Positions 60,250 through 64,000 of a stretch of DNA of 64,000 nucleotides are shown piece by piece; position 1 is the stretch's first letter; each line of letters begins with the position of its first letter. The notes below the pieces were generated by a model. The model was not told the DNA's origin. It did no database searches and worked only from the letters and a program-made list of their open reading frames with translations. Origin of the DNA: Anaerolineae bacterium (GTDB lineage Bacteria > Chloroflexota > Anaerolineae > Anaerolineales > Anaerolineaceae); NCBI GenBank assembly GCA_013178095.1, contig JABLXK010000001.1:62001-126000 (forward strand), read 5' to 3'. A program made the position numbers and the translations under genes.

Positions 60250-62391
60250 ATGAAACGCGCAACCCTGTTTTTTCGTGAATTGTCCGCATCGCCGAAACTG
60301 ATCCTGACCAGCCTGTTGGTTGGACTGAGCGCCGGCGCTTCGGTTTACCTGGGCGTCTTGCAGCGCCATTTTTTCAGCAAGCGTTACCTGCTGTACGCCA
60401 TTCTCATCTCAATTGCCGTCACGCTGCTGGTGGCATGGCTGCGCAAATGCCTGCTGGCGCGCCGCTTCGCAGCGCTGCCGCGCGGCATGCGCATCACGGC
60501 GTTGGTTTTCACCGTGCTGATGAGCCTGGTGGTGCTGGCGAACACGCGCATCCAACCGATTTACTACCTGCTGCCGGACACGCAAATGAAAGTCCGCATC
60601 CCGATCGGGGATGTGCCGCAAGATCAGGAAAGCGTGCGCCTGCTTTGGGTGGAAACCGGGCAGGGGACGGTTTATTACGAGAACATGCATTTTGAGGGAG
60701 AGTGGGAACGGGTGGCGAAAAACATTCTCTTCGCCCCCAACCAAGAAGTCACCATCACCTGGCAGGGCAAGGCGGGGGCGCAGCCTGAAATCGCTTTCCG
60801 CATGACCCGCTACGATCAACCGGTTTTCGTGTCCTGGAATGGCGTGGAAAAAGAATACAACCTCAACCAGCCCAAAGTGCCGAATGTCCTGATCGAAACC
60901 CCGCTCGATATCCCGCTGATCTACAAACTCCCCTTTATCATCGCATTCTGCGTGAGCTGTGGTTTTGTCATCTTTTCGCTGCTGGTGATCCTGGGCACCT
61001 GGCATCCGCAGCGCCGGCAGAAAAAACAAGCTGGCAAATATGCCTGGCTGCTTTATATGCTGCCGATGACCGCGGTTTGGGGATTTACACTGCTGGTTTT
61101 CTGGCCGGGGGTGATGAGCAACGACTCGATGGCTTTATGGATTCAGAACCTGTCGGGAGTGTATTCCGACTGGCAATCCGCCCTGTATGCTTTCGGGTTG
61201 GCGGTATTGATGAAAATTTGGTATTCACCGGCGCTGGTGGTGATCCTGCAAATCCTGCTGCTTTCCCTCCTGACCGCATGGGGATTGAAGACGCTGGAAG
61301 ATTCGGGCGTGCCGCGCTGGCCGCTTTGGATCGTCAGTTTTTTGTTTGCGCTGTCACCGGTAAACAACCAGCTCATCATCGCGTTATGGCGCGATATTCC
61401 TTACGCGATGGCCATGTTATGGTTGACGATTTTGGTCTTGAAAATTTTCCTCAGCCGGGGAGAATCCCTGAAGGGCTGGGGTTGGGTTTGGCTGGGTTTA
61501 TCGGGTTTTTTGATCGCGATCTTGCGGCAGAATGGCATCCCGGTGGCTTTCGCGTTATTGATCGCGCTGCCGGTCATTTATCGAAAGTACTGGAAGCAAG
61601 CTGCCGGCAGCTTGCTGCTATGCCTGCTGGTATTCCTGGCGGTCAAGGGACCGCTTTATACCTGGCTGAACGTCGACCGCACCAAAAGCGGGCAATCCAA
61701 CCTGATCCTGCTGCATCACATCGCCGCCCATTTGAACGCCGGCACTCCGCTTGAGCCGGAGGAAAGGGCTTACTTAGATTCTTTCCTGCCGGTGGACGAA
61801 TGGGATTATTTCTGCTGTTACGTTGGCACAATTTCGTACGACAAGGATTTTGAACGGCAAGCGTTCCTGGACAGCAGCGCCGAAAACCGCAAGCTGGCGC
61901 TCGACCTGTTCCTGCGCGACCCCTGGGTGGACGTGGAGCACACTTTCTGTTCGGGCGAACTGGTGTGGCGGTATCACAACAACCAGTGTTATATGAAATC
62001 GATCCATGGTTTCAACTCCTGGGTGCCGGGCGAGGTCAGTTGGATCATCCCCAATGAAGTGGGTTTGAAAGACGATTCAAGGATCCCGGCGCTGGTCCAG
62101 CCTTACGTGGACATGCTGCGCGCTTTCGGGTTCCGCGACGATTTCCTGGTGATTTACCTGCGGCCGGCGCTGTACCTGTACCTGGCTGTTATTTGCGTGG
62201 CGGCATTGCTATTGCGCCACAGGGATTACAAAGCCCTGCTGGTGATCTTCCCCAGCTTGCTGCAATCTGCCATCCTGTTTTTAGTCAGCTACGCGCCGGC
62301 CATCCGCTACCAGTACAGCATCTACCTGGTGGGAACGCTGCTGTTGGTTTTGCCATTCCTGCCGGACACGGACGCAGAAAAAAGCAACTGA
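60250..62391 (+). CDS. large membrane protein, DUF6020-like (GT-C/polymerase type)
   Basis: A 713-residue protein. It has three helices in the first 100 residues, an extracytoplasmic domain of about 120 residues, then about nine more helices. The signature stretch PGVMSNDSMALWIQNL... followed by LWRDIPYAMAMLWL resembles DUF6020 and related glycan-processing membrane proteins. The acidic residue in the first outer loop (MSNDS) would be the catalytic candidate. It is probably involved in surface-glycan synthesis with the next gene. Confidence 0.7.
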   Translation: MKRATLFFRELSASPKLILTSLLVGLSAGASVYLGVLQRHFFSKRYLLYAILISIAVTLLVAWLRKCLLARRFAALPRGMRITALVFTVLMSLVVLANTRIQPIYYLLPDTQMKVRIPIGDVPQDQESVRLLWVETGQGTVYYENMHFEGEWERVAKNILFAPNQEVTITWQGKAGAQPEIAFRMTRYDQPVFVSWNGVEKEYNLNQPKVPNVLIETPLDIPLIYKLPFIIAFCVSCGFVIFSLLVILGTWHPQRRQKKQAGKYAWLLYMLPMTAVWGFTLLVFWPGVMSNDSMALWIQNLSGVYSDWQSALYAFGLAVLMKIWYSPALVVILQILLLSLLTAWGLKTLEDSGVPRWPLWIVSFLFALSPVNNQLIIALWRDIPYAMAMLWLTILVLKIFLSRGESLKGWGWVWLGLSGFLIAILRQNGIPVAFALLIALPVIYRKYWKQAAGSLLLCLLVFLAVKGPLYTWLNVDRTKSGQSNLILLHHIAAHLNAGTPLEPEERAYLDSFLPVDEWDYFCCYVGTISYDKDFERQAFLDSSAENRKLALDLFLRDPWVDVEHTFCSGELVWRYHNNQCYMKSIHGFNSWVPGEVSWIIPNEVGLKDDSRIPALVQPYVDMLRAFGFRDDFLVIYLRPALYLYLAVICVAALLLRHRDYKALLVIFPSLLQSAILFLVSYAPAIRYQYSIYLVGTLLLVLPFLPDTDAEKSN

Positions 62392-62437
62392 TGGATTGCG
62401 GACAATCAATAACAGAGGGCGAGAAAGCATTCTGAAG

Positions 62438-64000
62438 ATGGGAAAGATTTGGGAACAATCACAAGAATTCCTGGAAACCAGGCGGGGCGCTCTGGCCGCT
62501 TTGCTGTTGATTTTCGTTCTGGGCGTGCTGGGGACTGTGTATCTGGTGGATGCGAACGTGTACGGCCCGATGCATTTCAACGACGAGGTGCGCTATTGGG
62601 AAATTGCACTTAACCTGTATAAAGGCAGCTTTTCCTTCGCCGAAAACACCGATTACCCGCCTTTTTACTCCATTTCCCTCCTGCCGGCTTTTTACTTCTT
62701 TTCGCCGTTTGCGCGCTACGCCGCCGCACGCTGGCTGAATGCGATTTATGTGACCAGCGCGATTATCCCGGCTTACCTGATCCTGCGCAAATTTCTCAAC
62801 CGGCGCGCGTCTCTGCTGGCGGTAATTGTGCTGCTGTGCAGCCCGATCCAGGTGGTCATCCCGCGCGTGCTGATCAGCGAGAATACTTTTTACCCGCTGT
62901 TCATGTGGGCGTTCCTGCTGGCTTTCACCAACCTTTCGCCGGTTGAGCGCAAGTTGCATTACCTGGAAGACGCCGCATTCGGAATCCTGCTGGCGCTGCT
63001 GTACGCTACGCGCTTCATCGCGCTGGTGCTGATCCCGGCGCTGCTGCTGATCTGGTGGCTGAAACCGTTTGGGGATGAAAAACCTCCGCTGTTTTTATCG
63101 TGGAAGAAGGTGCTTCATCTGGCGATCGTGCTGGCGCCCATGCTGGCGCTGGTGGGGATTTGGTTCGCGCAGGGCCTGGCGGATGGGGCTGCGTTGAAAA
63201 TGATGATGGGATTCTCCATCGCGGACCATCCCAACCCGGCCCAGCTCGGCAGGCGCCGGCTGGTTATGTGGATGATTTTCTATTTATCCTACAGTGTTTT
63301 AATCGCCGCGCCGTATTTGGGGCTGATGCTGGCGTCGCTCGGGCAATTCAAGATTAAGAAATGGCGCGAGGATGAAAACCGTTGGTGAGTCGCGCTGGCG
63401 ATCATCGTTTTCTTCTTCCTGCTGGCCTGCGTGCGTCATTCCTGGCGGGCGGCCTATAACTACCCCGATCCGGTGAAGCTGCAGGGACGCTACATCATGT
63501 ATTTCGGCCCGCTGTTCCTCATCAGCGCTTTTATTTATTTCAAGGAGCGAGCGCTGCCTAAAAGGTCCGCTCTGTATCAAGGAGCGATCATCCTGTTATC
63601 CTGCGCATTGGTGGTCTTTTCCTATGCGGTGTTGTTCGAGCAATTCATCTTCCTGAAAGCGGAGCTGGGCGCTTCGGTGAATTCGCCTTACGGCAGCCTG
63701 ATGCGCACCCTGAAGAGCGGTTACGTTGCCCTGACGCTGGCGGCAGCGGCGGTCAGCATACTCCTGGTCGGGAGAAAGCGATCGCTTCACATTGGGATTT
63801 TCTCATTATTGCTGATTGCCTTTTACCTGTTCGGCGACGTGCGGATTTACCAAAGAATCCTGACTTCGCGCCAATTATTGAATTCCCACATCCACAACCT
63901 GCTGGCAGTCATCGAACCCTACATCCCCGAAGCGGAAGAGCGCGCGGCCATCACACTGGAAATCCCCAGCGACAGCGAATCGCGCGTGATCCGTTCCTGG
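62438..64000 (+). pseudogene. GT-C-fold glycosyltransferase-like membrane protein interrupted by TGA, 3' end outside window
   Basis: The frame begins MGKIWEQ and shows a GT-C pattern: first helix at about 18-38, then the acidic outer-loop motif FNDEVRYWEIA (about residue 48), then many helices. At 63386-63388 the frame meets TGA (NRW-stop-VALAII). Without any shift it continues for more than 200 open, hydrophobic codons to the window edge. One base change would restore TGG. It is either a recent nonsense mutation, a sequencing error, or far less likely a read-through codon. ATG 62438 has no strong ribosome-binding site; TTG 62396 is an alternative. Confidence 0.75.

Noticed and set aside
1-64000. 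tRNA or rRNA genes, CRISPR arrays, inteins, group II introns
   Set aside because: No T-loop-like GGTTCGAATCC strings with paired arms, no regularly spaced repeats, and no reverse-transcriptase or Hint-domain motifs were seen by eye; a covariance search would be decisive.

Overview
The window looks like chromosome of an anaerobic, fermentative, monoderm-type bacterium, most probably a member of Chloroflexota class Anaerolineae. This is inferred from gene content and protein flavour, not from a marker gene. Pointers are a MvhDGA-type [NiFe] hydrogenase, lipoprotein and sortase-free surface proteins, a nusA-ylxR-infB-rbfA-nrnA-truB-ribF run, a double-length ThyX, and many Anaerolineae-like hypothetical proteins. 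No rRNA, tRNA, CRISPR, integrase or transposase gene was recognised.

Layout. (1) 1-5.5 kb: end of a Hdr-linked hydrogenase operon (MvhD-like, small subunit, large subunit, poly-ferredoxin) closed by a terminator, then a C_GCAxxG_C_C redox protein and a zinc-type dehydrogenase. (2) 5.6-17.9 kb: an A+T-richer sugar/sugar-acid catabolic island. It holds a divergent RpiR regulator, three SDR dehydrogenases, a ribose-type ABC importer, a cyclase-family hydrolase, a DHDPS-family aldolase, a DgoK-like kinase, a 2-hydroxyacid dehydrogenase and a galactonate-dehydratase-like enolase. Perfect 30-bp direct repeats flank it (5575-5604 and 17895-17924). The right copy is the 3' end of the next gene and the left copy is a displaced duplicate of that 3' end, the signature of site-specific or homologous insertion. 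(3) 17.9-20.4 kb: three membrane/surface hypothetical proteins. (4) 20.4-24.2 kb: a magnesium-homeostasis locus with an MgtE-N/CBS regulatory protein, a non-canonical NRAMP transporter and a truncated CorA. Two related, unannotated leader elements drive it. Each has a promoter, a ~31-residue peptide beginning M-x-EEN-x-[LI]-DLDPDP, a hairpin over the stop codon, and a conserved GGTCTGYAACCCTCRG block that opens a terminator.

(5) 24.3-28.1 kb: a histidine kinase and an OmpR-type regulator with a secreted protein gene between them. (6) 28.7-34.4 kb: a mannose-family PTS operon (IIC, IID, SIS protein, IIA, IIB) running into a ceramidase-like hydrolase, a small membrane protein and a HAD phosphatase. 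(7) 34.8-40.3 kb: a degenerate-methylase-like protein and a cassette of hypothetical proteins with a formyltransferase. (8) 40.3-52.0 kb, minus strand: nusA-ylxR-infB-rbfA-nrnA-truB-ribF-thyX-CPBP protease-ATP-cone/uridine-kinase fusion-2'-5' RNA ligase. (9) 52.1-53.9 kb: a SsuA/TauA-like lipoprotein divergent from a ComB-like phosphatase. (10) 53.9-64 kb: a surface-polysaccharide region with a deacetylase-like protein, MBOAT acyltransferase plus DHHW protein facing an acyl carrier protein plus AMP-ligase (a Dlt-like logic), and two large GT-C-like membrane proteins. The last of these has an in-frame TGA and runs off the window.

The most novel item is the duplicated magnesium leader element. 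Its acidic/proline N-terminus recalls the EPDP motif of E. coli MgtL, which destabilises the translating ribosome when Mg2+ is low.
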